Shown one piece after another: positions 1 through 11,480 of a DNA stretch of 64,000 nucleotides. The notes below the pieces were generated by a model that did not search any database, was not told the origin of the DNA, and saw nothing but the letters and a program-made list of their open reading frames with translations. The translations under genes and the position numbers were made by a program. Source of the DNA: Siphonodentalium dalli (taxonomy: Eukaryota > Mollusca > Scaphopoda > Gadilida > Siphonodentaliidae); the NCBI GenBank assembly GCA_032622095.1, contig CP136068.1:149429365-149493364 (forward strand). The letters are read 5' to 3'. Position 1 is the first letter of the stretch. Each line of letters opens with the position of its first letter.

Positions 1-420
1 GTTAAATATTTCCTTATTGCGCTTAAGCAAAATAGAGATTCCCTTATTGTGCTTAAGCGCAATTAGCTCTTCTTGCGATTAATTAAAAAAAAGTTCTAAT
101 TGTATTGTAACTATTGTTTTGTCCTTTAATATTTCCCATACATCATGTACACATATAGTATGCTAGAATGGTACTATTATTACTAATACTACTCGTAGTA
201 GTTAATACCACCTTACTGTCAATATCCTATCATGGTTAGTTTCAAATCATAACGTTAATTGTTATTACTATGTGTGTGTACTGTACATGTACATCGGTCA
301 TCAATTAATAATATTTTGCTATTTTGCATGCGAAGTGGAAGACCCTCCAATAGCTTATCAATACCACTCGGGGCAGTGGGTGTTTTTCCTCAATTAATTG
401 AATTTCTTGTTGGTATGATT
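1..420. other. AT-rich flank, nothing recognised
   Basis: The first 60 bases carry two related copies of a phrase ending in TTGCGCTTAAG or TTGTGCTTAAG. The rest is unremarkable AT-rich sequence with no convincing coding frame or RNA gene. Confidence 0.4.
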
Positions 421-424
421 AATT

Positions 425-740
425 GGGTGATTGATTGATTGACTGATTGGTTGGGGTTTATTGTCGCTTTAGCAACTAAGGCCATATCACGACATTGCCA
501 GTTTTAGTGGTGGAGGAAATCCGCATACTTGCGACTAATCTAACAGTGATTTCAATGGCTGATAAACTCGTCAACCATGTGCGGCAAACCACCGGCCATC
601 GGCGAGTAACTGGCAACTCCACCAGATAACGATTTCGAGTTACATGGAAACATGTGGATTTGAACCCTTATCGCCAGCGCTGGTGGGCGAAACGGCTTGG
701 AGTGGTACCCCTAACCGATTGAGCCAACGAGGCCCCCTGA
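425..740 (-). mobile_element. tRNA-derived SINE
   Basis: Read on the minus strand, this begins with a tRNA-like head. A Pol III A box (TGGCTCAATCGG, at 726-715) and a B box (GGTTCAAATCC, at 666-656) lie at tRNA-like spacing. The body that follows ends in a stretch of the kind common in marine invertebrate SINEs (CGACAATAAACCCC, near 470) and a simple ATTG/AATC tail near 421-455. The head lacks a clean acceptor stem, so this is a retroposon and not a functional tRNA. The tRNA of origin is not assigned. The body assignment rests on memory of SINE tails and is less secure than the A and B boxes. Confidence 0.7.
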
Positions 741-1650
741 TTAATTGGTCTCCACACATATGCAATGTAGTTGACGAACCAGATTATTTTTCTAATGGCC
801 ATGGGCTTTATGACTGAATTACATAAGAGACTGGCATGCATGGATGCACAACCATACACGTGCATGTGAGGCAAAAGTTATTTGAGGTATAAATAAGGAC
901 GAAAACATCTCTATAGAACCCATATCCATATAACGTGAATAATGACACGCACAACGATAAAGAAAGTTAGTTGAAAGACATGCAACGATATTTTTCCACA
1001 CAAGGATAAACGACTTCGCAGATATAAAACTACAAATAATATAGGTGGATAGTGATAATATTTCTGAGACAATGGAATGCTTCATATTCATTTCTTTATG
1101 CTGCCTTGTTTTGATGTCTTAAAAATGGGTCACCTCTTTTTAGATCCACAGTGATATAACATTGGCAATACAATTGGAATAATTCAATTGTATTTCGTTG
1201 CTCATAATCCCTTTCACCAATAATAAGTAGTTTCAGAGGGAGTTCCATGCATTCTACAGCCTTGGTACATCTTGAACAGCTGACTGTCGCATTATACCCC
1301 GCACCGCGTCATGCCCCACATTACGCTATATTATTTAGTTTCTGACTGACTGAAATGGGTGTCCTCATGGTTGACATGGATTAACTGCTGGCCTAGGAAG
1401 TGTATCATGAAAAATTATGATTCAAATAATCTCTCTTTCACAAAAGTCTTTGGCATATGCCTCTCGGTGTCCAATGCTTCTGTTAAACTCTTCGCTATAT
1501 GATAAGAGTTTAATAGAACCGCTGGCAATATTGGCGAGTGAGTTTGGAGGGTGTGTCAAATCAAACGGGTATATTACCGATTCTTCAAACAAATGATCAA
1601 TCTTCTGGACACCAGTGTTCCATTTAGCTCTAGACGTTTTCCCAAATTCG
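741..1650. other. intergenic, no gene seen
   Basis: No frame shows conserved protein character. The short open frames here look like chance. Confidence 0.4.
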
Positions 1651-1745
1651 TGGGCCGGATCCGTCATCTCCTTTTTGAACCTAGTCTATGTAAACCGCTA
1701 GGTTTTAACCGTCGTTTGACAGCTAAATCAGCAGGTTCAAGTGAT
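1651..1745 (+). repeat. partial copy of the GGATTCGTCATC MITE family
   Basis: The segment resembles the left ends of the elements at 26420 and 60947: GGCCGGAT, CGTCATCTC, a CTATGTAAACC phrase and a GACAGCTAAATC phrase occur in the same order. The right end is missing, so this is a solo or truncated copy. Confidence 0.55.
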
Positions 1746-2035
1746 AAATTTGTCTTCCTTTGTTTAACAAGAGATCATTTTATTGCAGTTATCAACACTG
1801 AAATTATTAGGGGGAACAATGTTTGTCTCCTTAATCCATTGGTCCCCTTAAACCATATATATACGTAATTTGTCTCCATAAAGTCGGTATCAAGATTATA
1901 TATAGGAGTAGGATCCGTTTGTCGGGCCCATAACGCACAAAATGGTCGCAGGCCATGCAGGGGCCGCAAGCCCCCCTGACACTCAATAAAGGCTCCAGAA
2001 TTGAGCCCGTTTCAGCTAGTAGGTTTATATTGGAT

Positions 2036-2240
2036 CATCTTATTCTAAAATAAGCCGACAGTGGACTTAAATCCGTTTTATGGCACAAGCCACAGTGAAA
2101 ATACATTACAAAGAGCATACGTCTGATAAGTCGTGAGTTGGTTTATTCGCGTTATTGTCCGCCCATAATGAACTTATAATAAGTTATTATGAGTCGATAA
2201 TGGCACTAAAACACCCTTTGTAAAATGTATTAACGCAGTT
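2036..2240 (+). repeat. degenerate copy of the CACATAATCGAC MITE family
   Basis: It shares ordered phrases with the better copies at 6147 and 23223: TATTTTAGAATAAG-like start, CCACAGTGAAAA, AAAGAGC, TATGAGTCGATAATG. The ends are eroded. Confidence 0.5.
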
Positions 2241-2394
2241 TAGTTCAGATAATGACTATTTCCATTGTCGTGAATGTGATTTCGCTGTAGTTGGCTAAAA
2301 TGTCCATGCTATGACATCATTCACTGAGGAGGGCTATAGCCCACCTAGGCTGATTGAGGAGGGTTGGTCTTAGCCCGCCCGGATTTCTGAGAAT

Positions 2395-2545
2395 GCCAGC
2401 CCTGGAAAGCCCATAACTCCGAAGGCCCGATTCTCCGAAACCCCATAATTCCGAAGGCCCGATTCTCCGAAAGCCCGATTCCCCGAAACCCCATAATTCC
2501 GAAGGCCCGATTCTCCTAAAGCCCGATTCTCCGAAAATCCAAAAT
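2395..2545. repeat. short tandem repeat (CCGAAGGCCCGATTCTCCGAAA-type)
   Basis: Imperfect tandem copies of phrases such as CCGAAGGCCCGATT and CTCCGAAA. They make a repetitive minus-strand frame (Gly-Phe-Gly-Glu-Ser) that is an artefact of the repeat and not a gene. Confidence 0.7.
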
Positions 2546-2713
2546 GAACTAGAATGCACGCAAAACACCCCCATGTAGTCGAACATGCACATAGCGAATG
2601 GTATATGCTTATAGCAGGGGACCACATGTTTCACGGTTAGACACATTGCACCCAAACCAACGCATATACCAGTGGTGGTATCAAGCCCGGAAATAAGGTG
2701 CCTGACATTTGCA

Positions 2714-2803
2714 GAATGAGGTCCCCAGAGGGTGAATTTAGAGATATTACCCCGCATAGCGGCTAGCATCACCAAACTCACCCTTTGCTAGGGGACCTCA
2801 TTC
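2714..2803. repeat. 90-bp inverted repeat
   Basis: GAATGAGGTCCCC at 2714-2726 is mirrored exactly by GGGGACCTCATTC at 2791-2803. The pairing continues imperfectly inward (GAGGGTGA with TCACCCTT). It could be a cruciform or the remains of a small foldback element. Confidence 0.75.
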
Positions 2804-2884
2804 TGTTCAGACATTGATCGGGTAGGGTTCAGTAGTCCGAAGGTTCAGTCCGAAGGTTCACTAGTCATTCCATATATATGTCGC

Positions 2885-3080
2885 ATTAGGGCGTTTAAAC
2901 GCCGTAATTAGGGCGTTTAAACGCCGTAATTAGGGAGTTTAAACGCCGTATTAGGGCGTTTAAACGCCGTAATAGGGCGTTTAAACGCCGTAATTATGGC
3001 GTTTAAACGCCGTAATTAGGGCGTTTAAACGCCGTATTAGGGCGTTTAAACGCCCTAATAAGGCGTTTAAACGCCCTAAT
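2885..3080. repeat. palindromic satellite, nine copies
   Basis: Nine tandem units of 18-22 bp. Most contain the 14-bp palindrome GGCGTTTAAACGCC, separated by spacers such as GTAATTA or GTATTA. One unit has AGTTTAAAC and the last two have CCCTAAT spacers. Because each unit is self-complementary, any two units can pair in either orientation. Confidence 0.9.
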
Positions 3081-3245
3081 TATTATTTTATTTGTGGCGC
3101 TACAGTGCTTCCGTAGATAACGGATAACGTGCTAATTTTCGGGAGAACAAGTATGTTTGACAAATGCAAATGGTAGTCACATTACCATTTGAGCGAAACC
3201 GTTCGAAGAATTTCGGAAGACCGTTGCAAAACAAGGCAATTCATA

Positions 3246-3412
3246 TGTGTTATATACACAACGTGTTTGTAACGATTCAGATATCGCGACAAGTCTAGTT
3301 GTCTTGGCCATATAGCGAAGAGCCGACATTGGCGCCGAGTCGCTATGTGGCCACGAAAACTAGCCGAGTCGCAATACATGAATCGTTGCAAACACATTGT
3401 GTATATAACACA
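3246..3412. repeat. foldback element with arms of about 80 bp
   Basis: The left arm begins TGTGTTATATACACA (3246-3260) and the right arm ends TGTGTATATAACACA (3398-3412). Imperfect complementarity continues inward through GTAACGATTCA / TGAATCGTTGC and TGGCCATATAGCGA / TCGCTATGTGGCCA to a short centre near 3330. A minus-strand frame across it is a by-product. Confidence 0.8.
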
Positions 3413-3479
3413 TTTATCTACCATTCGTGTTACAGAATCCACCGCACATATTACATTTTAGGAGTTTCTTAAATGCCAA

Positions 3480-4280
3480 AATTGTTGGATTAGTGTCCGA
3501 CGATTAGCTTGAGTAAATTATCCCAACCTGCAAAGGTATCTGTGTAACACGATTAGCTCGCTAAATTCTCCCAACCTGCAAGTTTACGCGAATATGCCTA
3601 ACGAAAATTGAATTAAATGGACAAAATCTCTTGCACCTGCATGTTTTGTATAATTTATAATACATATTGAACAAATTAGTTACTTTGTGATATGTTAAGC
3701 AATCAATAATGTTAAAACATAGGAACTATTTGTTTATAGTACGCAAGAATATACGTTGGATTGTCGTTTTGATTTTCCCCGTCATTGATGTGACGTCAGT
3801 TCATTCATCAATTTTAACCAGTCATCGACGTCACGCGCGCCTCGTATCGCAATTGCAGTAACGATACAGATGTTTTATCGCCAATTTTATCAGGGAGAGT
3901 GTAGACAAACTTACGTACACCATGCTTGCCGAGTGGTCCTAGTTAACCTGGCTTTGATATATTCGTTAATTATTTGATCCACTCCTCCTTATTTACCATT
4001 CTTTAGTTTAGTTATGGCATTGTGAATTTCATTTAGGACTACTTAGTCACGAATTGTCATTCGCCTCGAAATCCTCATCGACATACCCAGTGATATCTGA
4101 ATCATTTATATTTGCATTTAGGGACTTAAAGTGTTATAGTGATATTACTTCTCCTCTTTTTAGGCCGATTATCAGAACTCATCGAATCAAGTTTGTACCA
4201 AAAATACTTTCTGGAATACTTTATGTCTCTCGCGTTTGCTTTATTTTTCAATCCATATGTTTATAGCTTGCGCTGGCGTC
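3480..4280. other. intergenic with a small tandem duplication
   Basis: ACGATTAGCT followed by CTCCCAACCTGCAA-like sequence occurs twice (about 3499-3530 and 3549-3580). A TGACGTCA-like site lies near 3790. No gene was found. Confidence 0.4.
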
Positions 4281-4289
4281 TTTTAAAGA

Positions 4290-5260
4290 CATATTATGTA
4301 CTTGTTCGGGTGCGTGGAACTGATACGTTAGTGTTCAGGTGCTATGCCAACTGGAGGAATATAGCATTCTACTAACATCGCTGAAATTTCAAGCAAATCG
4401 ACCGTACCACTCCATAGAAAAAACCGTCTGAACTACGCTCAATTGTAAATATTTACATCTTGATTCGGGACGCAACAATCGGCGATAAACTAAAGAAAAT
4501 GATTTCGCCATCGATACTCATTGCATTTAATAAGTATATAAGACAGACGGTGTGTATTGTAAATTTGGGTTAATATTCATAAAAATAACTACTTTGAGCA
4601 AGATTATTCTCCATTTCTATTTGATCACCCAATCGGAGTGTTTCACACCACTTTAACATCGCCTTATTATTGTCTGTTTTATTAACGTCATAATCACGCT
4701 TGATTCGGTTAAAATATATTCTCGCCGCTCGGCATTCGTTGGCGAACCAAGGTTTATTCTGACGCGCCTTTTCGTGTGTATTTTTGAGAGGACGTTAAGT
4801 TCCCAGTGTTTGTTCGACCGCTGCCATCAACGTACGTCTTATGCGCTCACATAGTTGAGCTGACAATTCCCTTCCTGATCGAGGTTATTAAATGTATCGA
4901 ACATAAACGTGATGCGATCAAATTCGATATTGCTAGAAAATAAGGGTCCCATATGTGGATCCAACCGTTTTATTTTACCCTCAGGGTCAACTTGAGCGTA
5001 TGTGTCGTTGACCTTATTGCCACATAATTTTGGAATTTAAAAATTCAAAACCAATTGTAATGCGCAATGGATACCAGAGAATAGAGGACAATGGTCTTCA
5101 ATGTGGAAAGTTTCAACAATTTTCAAAAGTTGTTTCGATCCCACCGCGCAATCTATCACCGTGCGGTCAGATGATATAAATTTCGCTATATTCCGGTCTT
5201 CACCATAATTGGTAATTTGATAAATTTATACATTCCTAATAGTTTATATCCCTAGCTGTT
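4290..5260 (-). pseudogene. non-LTR retrotransposon (LINE) remnant
   Basis: On the minus strand, about 5235-4850 reads as the C-terminal end of an APE-type endonuclease, with residues SSDRTVIDCAVG and then EDHCPLFSG, the usual RTxIDY...DHxPL pattern. After stops, about 4765-4560 reads KPWFANECRAARIYFNRIKR and then CETLRLGDQIEMENNLAQSS, typical of the linker between endonuclease and RT. The reverse transcriptase is not present and the frame is broken by stops and shifts. The segment from about 4290 to 4620 is shared in opposite orientation with 11085-11480. The clade is not assigned. Confidence 0.55.
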
Positions 5261-6140
5261 AATCATACCTCTGTCGTGGGAGACTCTCGGTGGTGCCTGA
5301 AATGTCTTACTATTACTACATGCATATTCATCACCATCACAATAATCAATATTTCATGATATAATTCATAACGTTACGAACACTTGTGTTTCCAAATAGA
5401 ATTAAAACATTGGGAGTAAGACATTATCTTGTTTGCAGATTTGGGGTTGATGGGTCTCCGAAAATTCCAGCTGCAAAAAAAACGGCATACCCTGCACATT
5501 TTTACCCCCTCCCCGAACAGTTATGTAATTATGTCAGTGAATCAGATGTAGCATCATATTCCATATACTGATAGTCATTTATGTGAATTTATGAAAACTA
5601 TGATTTTCGCGCGTTTACGTCTCCAAAAACACATTATACGCTCAAACATGCATTGGTGGGTTGACGGCCTGACTATGAAGTATACAAACGTCACGAGGGC
5701 TTCCTCCTTCGCAGGGCACAACACGTTAAACATGAGCGAACCAATGAGGGGCCATCGTTTTTTTTGGAAAAGATTATTGGGAATGGAAAACGATATGATG
5801 GGCACCGTTGAATTATAAATGTAGCTAATATGTTGTGTTCGCCCTTTGACTGTCATATTGAATAAACTAGCAAGTCAACGACGAATGGAATGGCCACGAT
5901 CATTGTGTATAGATCCGCTTTCGTGTCATCGTTTCCCAGTCCAAATTAATTTTGAGTTTTCCACAACATGTTGTCGAGGAAATCGGAACACCACAGGAGA
6001 GTGAAGGTATAGAACGTTTGTTTTCAATTGAAAACTACATGATATGCATGCACAATATATTGACATTTTAACTGTCCATGCTATACGACATATGCACTGG
6101 AATCATAATAAGAGGAAATTCTAGTGCATCGATGTAGGGA
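5261..6140. other. intergenic, no gene seen
   Basis: Short overlapping frames at 5575-5856 on both strands have no recognisable motif. No RNA gene or repeat family was recognised. Confidence 0.4.
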
Positions 6141-6146
6141 CAAATG

Positions 6147-6481
6147 CGCACATAATCGACATATGAAGTGAAATGGGTACATGCTGTGATTATTTGGTTT
6201 TGAAATAAGAAGATAATGGATTCATGTCAGTTATTTCGTTTTATGTCGCTGACCACAGTGAAAACACACGATAAAGAGCGTACATCTGAAAAGTCGTTGG
6301 CTTATATGCGTCATTGCGCACACATAATGTGCTTAGAATCGCCTCATTATGAGTCGATAATGTGACTACAACGCTCTCATTTTCAGCACATGATCGACTC
6401 AAAATGAGGCGATTCTCAGCAGATTATCAACCTAAAACAAGTTCTATTGTACGCAGATAATGTCCGGTTTTCGGGAGAACA
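6147..6481 (+). mobile_element. MITE, CACATAATCGAC family
   Basis: Starts GCGCACATAATCGAC and ends GCAGATAATGTCC...CGGGAGAACA. The ends are weak inverted repeats around (A)CATAATC / GATAATGT. An internal inverted repeat (CGCCTCATTATGAGTCGATAATG against CATGATCGACTCAAAATGAGGCG) lies at about 6332-6412. Related copies lie at 2036, 23223, 23711 and 30998. No coding capacity. Confidence 0.6.
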
Positions 6482-8445
6482 GGCTGTCTTTTAACTCATT
6501 GTTGATTTCATTCAGCAAAACAGTAACCGTATATACCATAAAGTAGCAGTGAGATATAAGGCTGTCTGACTGTTACCTAAAACCGAGTAGTATCATTTTA
6601 CGACATCACAAATCCGAGTAATATGCCTTAAATATACTCACTGCTAAATAATGTGGAGATATCGATTTTTCTGACGTGACTCGTTTGAAAGAATTGTCAG
6701 ACTGACATGAGGTCAACTCCGGCTGATATCGGACCAGATATCAAATCAACCAAGTATATCCTCTAACTATTGATATGGGTGCCAATTAAAGTAGTTCCAT
6801 CAATATGACATGTGACAAATATTGGCTCTCATAGATCTCAGAGGCACACACATTGTCTACACTCACGCTGTCCACAATAAAACCAGCAGCATGATACTAT
6901 TAAAACATAACTTACCTCCCTCGATCCAAATCCTATTCTTCTAAATTTTAATAGAAATATGGGATCGATGGACATCCCTCTAACACTGTATGTACAAACT
7001 TCGCATTGATTGGGAGATAGAGCACTAACGTGTTCATAAAAAAGAATCCCTATATATTGAGACATATGTCGGATGTAGAAATTCACCCTGAATTATGCTC
7101 AGCTTCTAGACGGTGGGATCACTTCGCGGAGTTCAAACAAAATAAAACAAATACTACCAACATCAATATAAGACTTTAGGTCAGGGGGCATACGCCCTAT
7201 AGATGTCGCCGGGGTGTGTCTAATAGTACCCGGTGAACAAGGATACTATAACCCTACCCTTCGTTGCACATAGTATAGGCCATTGAGTAATTAACTACTA
7301 TCATAAATACTCACAAACACGTAACCAAAAACAATCATAACACGGTAGAACAAACATACCCAACATACATAAAAATTATTACTCTTATTAACACTTAGTC
7401 CCGGCCTCGGTCAGCGGGTTCGGCCACTCACAAAAATAGGACCGGCTGGCCTTGAATCATCAAGCGATGAGGAGCCCAGACCGACCGTAGGTCAGCTGGA
7501 TGGTATTGCACCCTTTCAGAGGCGTTGAGCCTGTGACATAATCTCTGAGTCTGACAGTCTACACACATTAAGGCACTGCAGAACACAAATTCATAATTCA
7601 AAATGATATTCAAAACGATATATACACACAGTTCACCAAAAATAATAATGGCAGTCATATCGCCGGCCAATCTTCTCAACAGGGGATCTTGCTGTGGTGG
7701 CATAAACCCCATGCACTTCAGTGGCAGTACACTATAAGCAAAATGGGTTGTAGAAGAGGCCTGATAGCCCTTTCAAATCCTGGTTGCCATTTTGGAAGAA
7801 GTATCTCAATTAGTGTGAAGATGTAACATCGTTTGTGGAAGAATTACGATGAGATGTACGAAGCGTGTATGGTACGTATCAGATGAAAACACAGTCATCT
7901 TAATAGGTATGTACGCCGTGGCCGTTTGATTAGATTTCACGATCATGTTCATTGACACCATATAAGGTGTATGTATCTATACCAGCAATCAATATTCCGA
8001 ATATTGAAAATGTAATGTGCAAAATCCAAAAATGAAAAAAGCGTATAATTCTGCCTTTGACCAATGTTCGTGATGCATTACCTAACAGCAACATCGACTC
8101 GGCGATACAAACCGTTAATACCTATGGCAATATAACAAGGTTATCAAATGATGATCATATCAAACTGTTGCCCCATATGGCAAACAATGGCCATCCGTGA
8201 CTACACGCCCAATGACACAATACACAAACAATACTTCATGTGAGCATTGATTAAGTATATGCAGTGGATACATGTGTGTATAATGCACGGCGATCAATGG
8301 TGCGACACGCAATATCGGCGCCACGGTAATAATCGCCTGAAGTACTCGTGGGTGACTGCTGAGCTTTAAGCATATAGTTGGACACTATCCTGTTCTATAG
8401 ATATCACATAATAATTCATTAAGTTAAGTTTCATTCTTATGATAA
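6482..8445. other. intergenic, no gene seen
   Basis: Two kilobases of unique-looking sequence. Minus-strand frames at 6838-7086 and 7428-7712 have no domain character. Confidence 0.4.
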
Positions 8446-8704
8446 TTAACCATTTCATGACGGGTTCATTACGGGAGATGCGCTGGTGCAGCATTAAATA
8501 TCATGTGCCGGTGCATTATCGTATATATGCGAGTCTGCCATAAGGAGCCTCGCATATATACAAAGAGAATGCACTGGCTTTCATGGTGAAGGTAGCTATT
8601 ATTAGGCTAATGTATTATCGGGTATATGCAAGGCTCCCAATGAAAATACATTGGCACAGGGTTGTCGGGAAAAAATCAGGAAGCTCCAGTAATGGAAGAG
8701 TTAA
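8446..8704. mobile_element. piggyBac-like MITE with internal hairpin
   Basis: Bounded by TTAA on both sides (8446-8449 and 8701-8704), the target duplication of piggyBac transposons. The termini are imperfect inverted repeats (TTAACCATTTCATGACGGG and CCAGTAATGGAAGAGTTAA). Inside is a degraded hairpin around TATATGCGAGTC / GCCTCGCATATATA. No transposase, so it is non-autonomous. Confidence 0.65.
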
Positions 8705-8828
8705 TTTCATATGTTCATAACTTCTGTGGAAATTCCCGATCTGATTGAAGACAAGTCAGTCAGGGACATTGAGTGAGTCTGTAGGTTCGATATTCCGATG
8801 GTTTGTTATACTGCGACAGTTGGACATA

Positions 8829-9240
8829 TGTGACCAGCCATATCAAATCCAGTCGGAAGTCCGCATTTTTTTACCCTGTGCCAATGCATTCTCTTATATA
8901 TGCGAGTCGACCATAGGTCGCCTCGCATATATAAGAGAATGCATTGGCCTAACAATTTTTTACAATTTTAATAATTTTTTCTTGTATTCTTTAACAATTT
9001 TATAATTTCACCCATACAGAGCCCCAGACAAACATGAGCAGACGACACTCTTCTATATGCTTCTATATATGTGTGGGGCTCCCTGCAGGGTAATGGATGT
9101 TTTTTTATTTTATGTCCTAAAAATTGTAAGAAACATTTATTTAAAAAAAATGATAAAACATTGTTAGGCCAATGCATTCTCTTATATAAGCGAGGCGACC
9201 TATGGTCGACTCGCATATATAAGAGAATGCATTGGCCCAG
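8829..9240. mobile_element. hairpin-rich MITE (TGTGACCCGCC family), right end lost
   Basis: Left TIR starts TGTGACCAGCCATATC, followed by the first palindrome (GCCAATGCATTCTC... / ...GAGAATGCATTGGC, about 8880-8948), a spacer of about 220 bp, and a second palindrome (about 9170-9237). The outer right TIR seen in the 28837 copy is missing here. Spacer phrases such as CAGCCCCAGACAAACATGAGC-like sequence match the other copies. Confidence 0.75.
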
Positions 9241-9249
9241 GTTGTCTGC

Positions 9250-10221
9250 TAAATTCACTTTTCCCTGGTGTTGTATGTGGAGTTGTCAGGCAATTCAGCA
9301 CGCAAAAGGGAGAGGGGGCCAAGGCGATTGCTCAACGGACGCATAATGGAAACCAGGGTCAGACAGTATTAATACAATCACACAAACATACTCGAGGATC
9401 ACACAGGACTACTACAATCACACAAACACACTCGATGCATATTGCGACTTGACCACTTATTGCATCATTATCAAAGCCTAGACCATTTCCGCTTCGCTCG
9501 TATAAACCATAAATGCCGAACTATTACAATCACGTGATCGAACATGTGCATACTACCGTGGAATACATCTGTTGACTGGGATACTTGTCTGTTAAACTAA
9601 TTAAAGCTATTGATTTCTATGCATCACTATTTAATGCAAGATCAAGTTTGGTACAGCCATGAAGTGAATAGATTCTGCTCCATTCACATTCACATCTATG
9701 CGTCAACAAGTCAATGCCATCGCCTTATTAACAGGGCCCTTTACCCGAGCGAAGCGGAAATGGCCGAGTTGTTGAGAATGTTATTGCATATATCACTACC
9801 GTTAAATATATAAAGCAATATGTAAATCTTGAAATTCCCTGAGTGTTTACCTATAATACGTGTACATCCACAAACCTGACTATGCCACCCCCTCGAATAT
9901 ACAATATAATATTTGTCAAATGTATCATGCATTAATATGTGTATATTGAAATAAAATATCCTATCCTGTCCTATCCTAACGGGCAATCTGTATATGACAT
10001 TTGTTTTTCTTCTTATATAATTCCACCCTGAGTATTGTCGTTCCATATGTTGGACTGTCTCATTTCATATTCCATTGTCCGATATATCAGAAACAACCGG
10101 TGTGACTAAACACCGCCCGGACCAGCCCGGACCAGCCCGGACCGCCCCTGTGGAGTATAGGGGTGATTTTAGTGTCAATATATGTGCAGGGGTGTCATGG
10201 AAACCCACTCACGCACGATTG
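9250..10221. other. intergenic, no gene seen
   Basis: A short direct repeat ACAATCACACAAAC..ACTCGA occurs at about 9373 and 9414. A triplet of CAGCCCGGAC-type repeats lies at 10115-10145. No coding region was recognised. Confidence 0.4.
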
Positions 10222-10229
10222 CCCTGAAG
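10222..10229. repeat. left target-site duplication of the hAT MITE
   Basis: CCCTGAAG, identical to 10980-10987 on the other side of the element. Confidence 0.85.
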
Positions 10230-10979
10230 TAGTGTTCGGTATTCGACGGATTTCGGTATTCGATTATTCGGTTCGAATAACGAGCGAATATTCGAATAGT
10301 ATTCGAATATTTAGATAAATTATAAAATTATATATATAACATATTTTGGAACCAATTTATTATTTAATGAAATAGCATATTTATCCATACACATGCTATT
10401 CGCAAACAAGACAGAGAGAAAAGTATTTTGGCTTAATAGCAAGAGTTTATCTGTTTATGAAGTTCAAGCAGTCCCATGCATGGCTTAAAGGTTCTTGTTC
10501 AAGAAGTGCAACATTCGGACAGTCTGCGGCTTCAACCGGTTGCGTTTTTAGTAGAGATCAGCCCTGCATGCGGTAGCCTTTTTAGTTTTGGCATCCAACG
10601 TGAAGTGAGTCCATATATCTGATTTCTTCGAATTTGACGCCATATTATACACACAAGTGACAACGCGCAAAAAAAACCGATGCCTTAGAGGTCCGCTTCC
10701 TATGACCACATGCAAGCACGGTCTGGTTTACACCTAGTCAATAAAATTATTTCGACGTCATGACGCCAATCCAAATCAGAACGTTATAGTTACGTCGTAT
10801 TAATTCGTTTATGGTCAGCGGGAAATAGACTATACTTTTAACAGACCCTCAGACTAATAACAAACCAGGAAACAATTACCCGGAGATTATTCTCGAATAT
10901 TCGAATAGTCATATAATTATTCGAATATTCGAATATTTATTTTTACGAGCGAATATTCGAATATTCGGACCGAACAGTA
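10230..10979. mobile_element. non-autonomous hAT transposon (750 bp)
   Basis: The ends are TAGTGTTCGGT at the left and ACCGAACAGTA at the right, inverted repeats with one mismatch. They are flanked by the perfect 8-bp duplication CCCTGAAG. An 8-bp duplication and a TAGTGTTCGG-like terminus are typical of hAT elements. Subterminal regions at both ends are rich in GAATATTCGAATATTCGAAT-like repeats, probable transposase-binding repeats. No transposase frame exists inside. Confidence 0.88.
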
Positions 10980-10987
10980 CCCTGAAG
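10980..10987. repeat. right target-site duplication of the hAT MITE
   Basis: CCCTGAAG, matching 10222-10229. Confidence 0.85.
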
Positions 10988-11084
10988 GCAGCTACACAAA
11001 GCTTAAATGAAAACATGTATTTAATGTAGTTCAGAAATGTTTCCATCTCAAACAATGAAGAATGATAAGAAAAAGACACCGAAA

Positions 11085-11480
11085 GTGCATTAAAGTTATT
11101 TGAAACACTCCGGTATGGTGATCAATTAGAAATGGAGTATAATCTTGTTCAAAGTAGTTAATTTTACACATATAGTATATACAACTTAACAACGCACGCC
11201 GTCATTTTTATATATTCATTAAATTCAGTGGCTCTCGATGGCGAAATAATTTTCGTCAGTTTATCGCCGACAGATGCGTCCCGAATCGAGAGGTAAATAT
11301 TTACAATTGCACGTAGTTCAGACGATGTTTTCTATGTAGCGTTACGGTCGATTTGCTTGAGATTTTCGGCGATGTTAGTAGAATGCTACATTCACCCAGT
11401 TGGCATAACGCCTGATTACTGATTTATCAGTTTCACGCACCCGAACAATTCCATAATATATCTTTAACATTATATTGTTC
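11085..11480 (+). pseudogene. second fragment of the LINE seen at 4290-5260
   Basis: About 11089-11160 reads ALKLFETLRYGDQLEMEYNL on the plus strand. It is close to the minus-strand peptide at about 4650-4570 (CETLRLGDQIEMENNLAQSS). Similarity continues through TCGCCGA..GATGCGTCCCGAATCGA and the ACCGAACAATTCC region. It is in opposite orientation to the first fragment. Confidence 0.55.

Noticed and set aside
656-736. Functional tRNA gene on the minus strand
   Set aside because: A and B boxes are present but the acceptor stem does not pair and a SINE body with a tail follows.
2317-2781. 154-codon minus-strand frame
   Set aside because: Its apparent Gly/Glu/Ser/Phe repeat comes from the tandem repeat at 2395-2545.
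2885-3080. Telomere-like repeat
   Set aside because: TTAGGG appears in most units, but the repeat is a 18-22 bp palindromic unit, not a TTAGGG array.
2885-3080. CRISPR array
   Set aside because: Spacers are near-identical and only a few bases long. The genome is eukaryotic and no cas genes are present.
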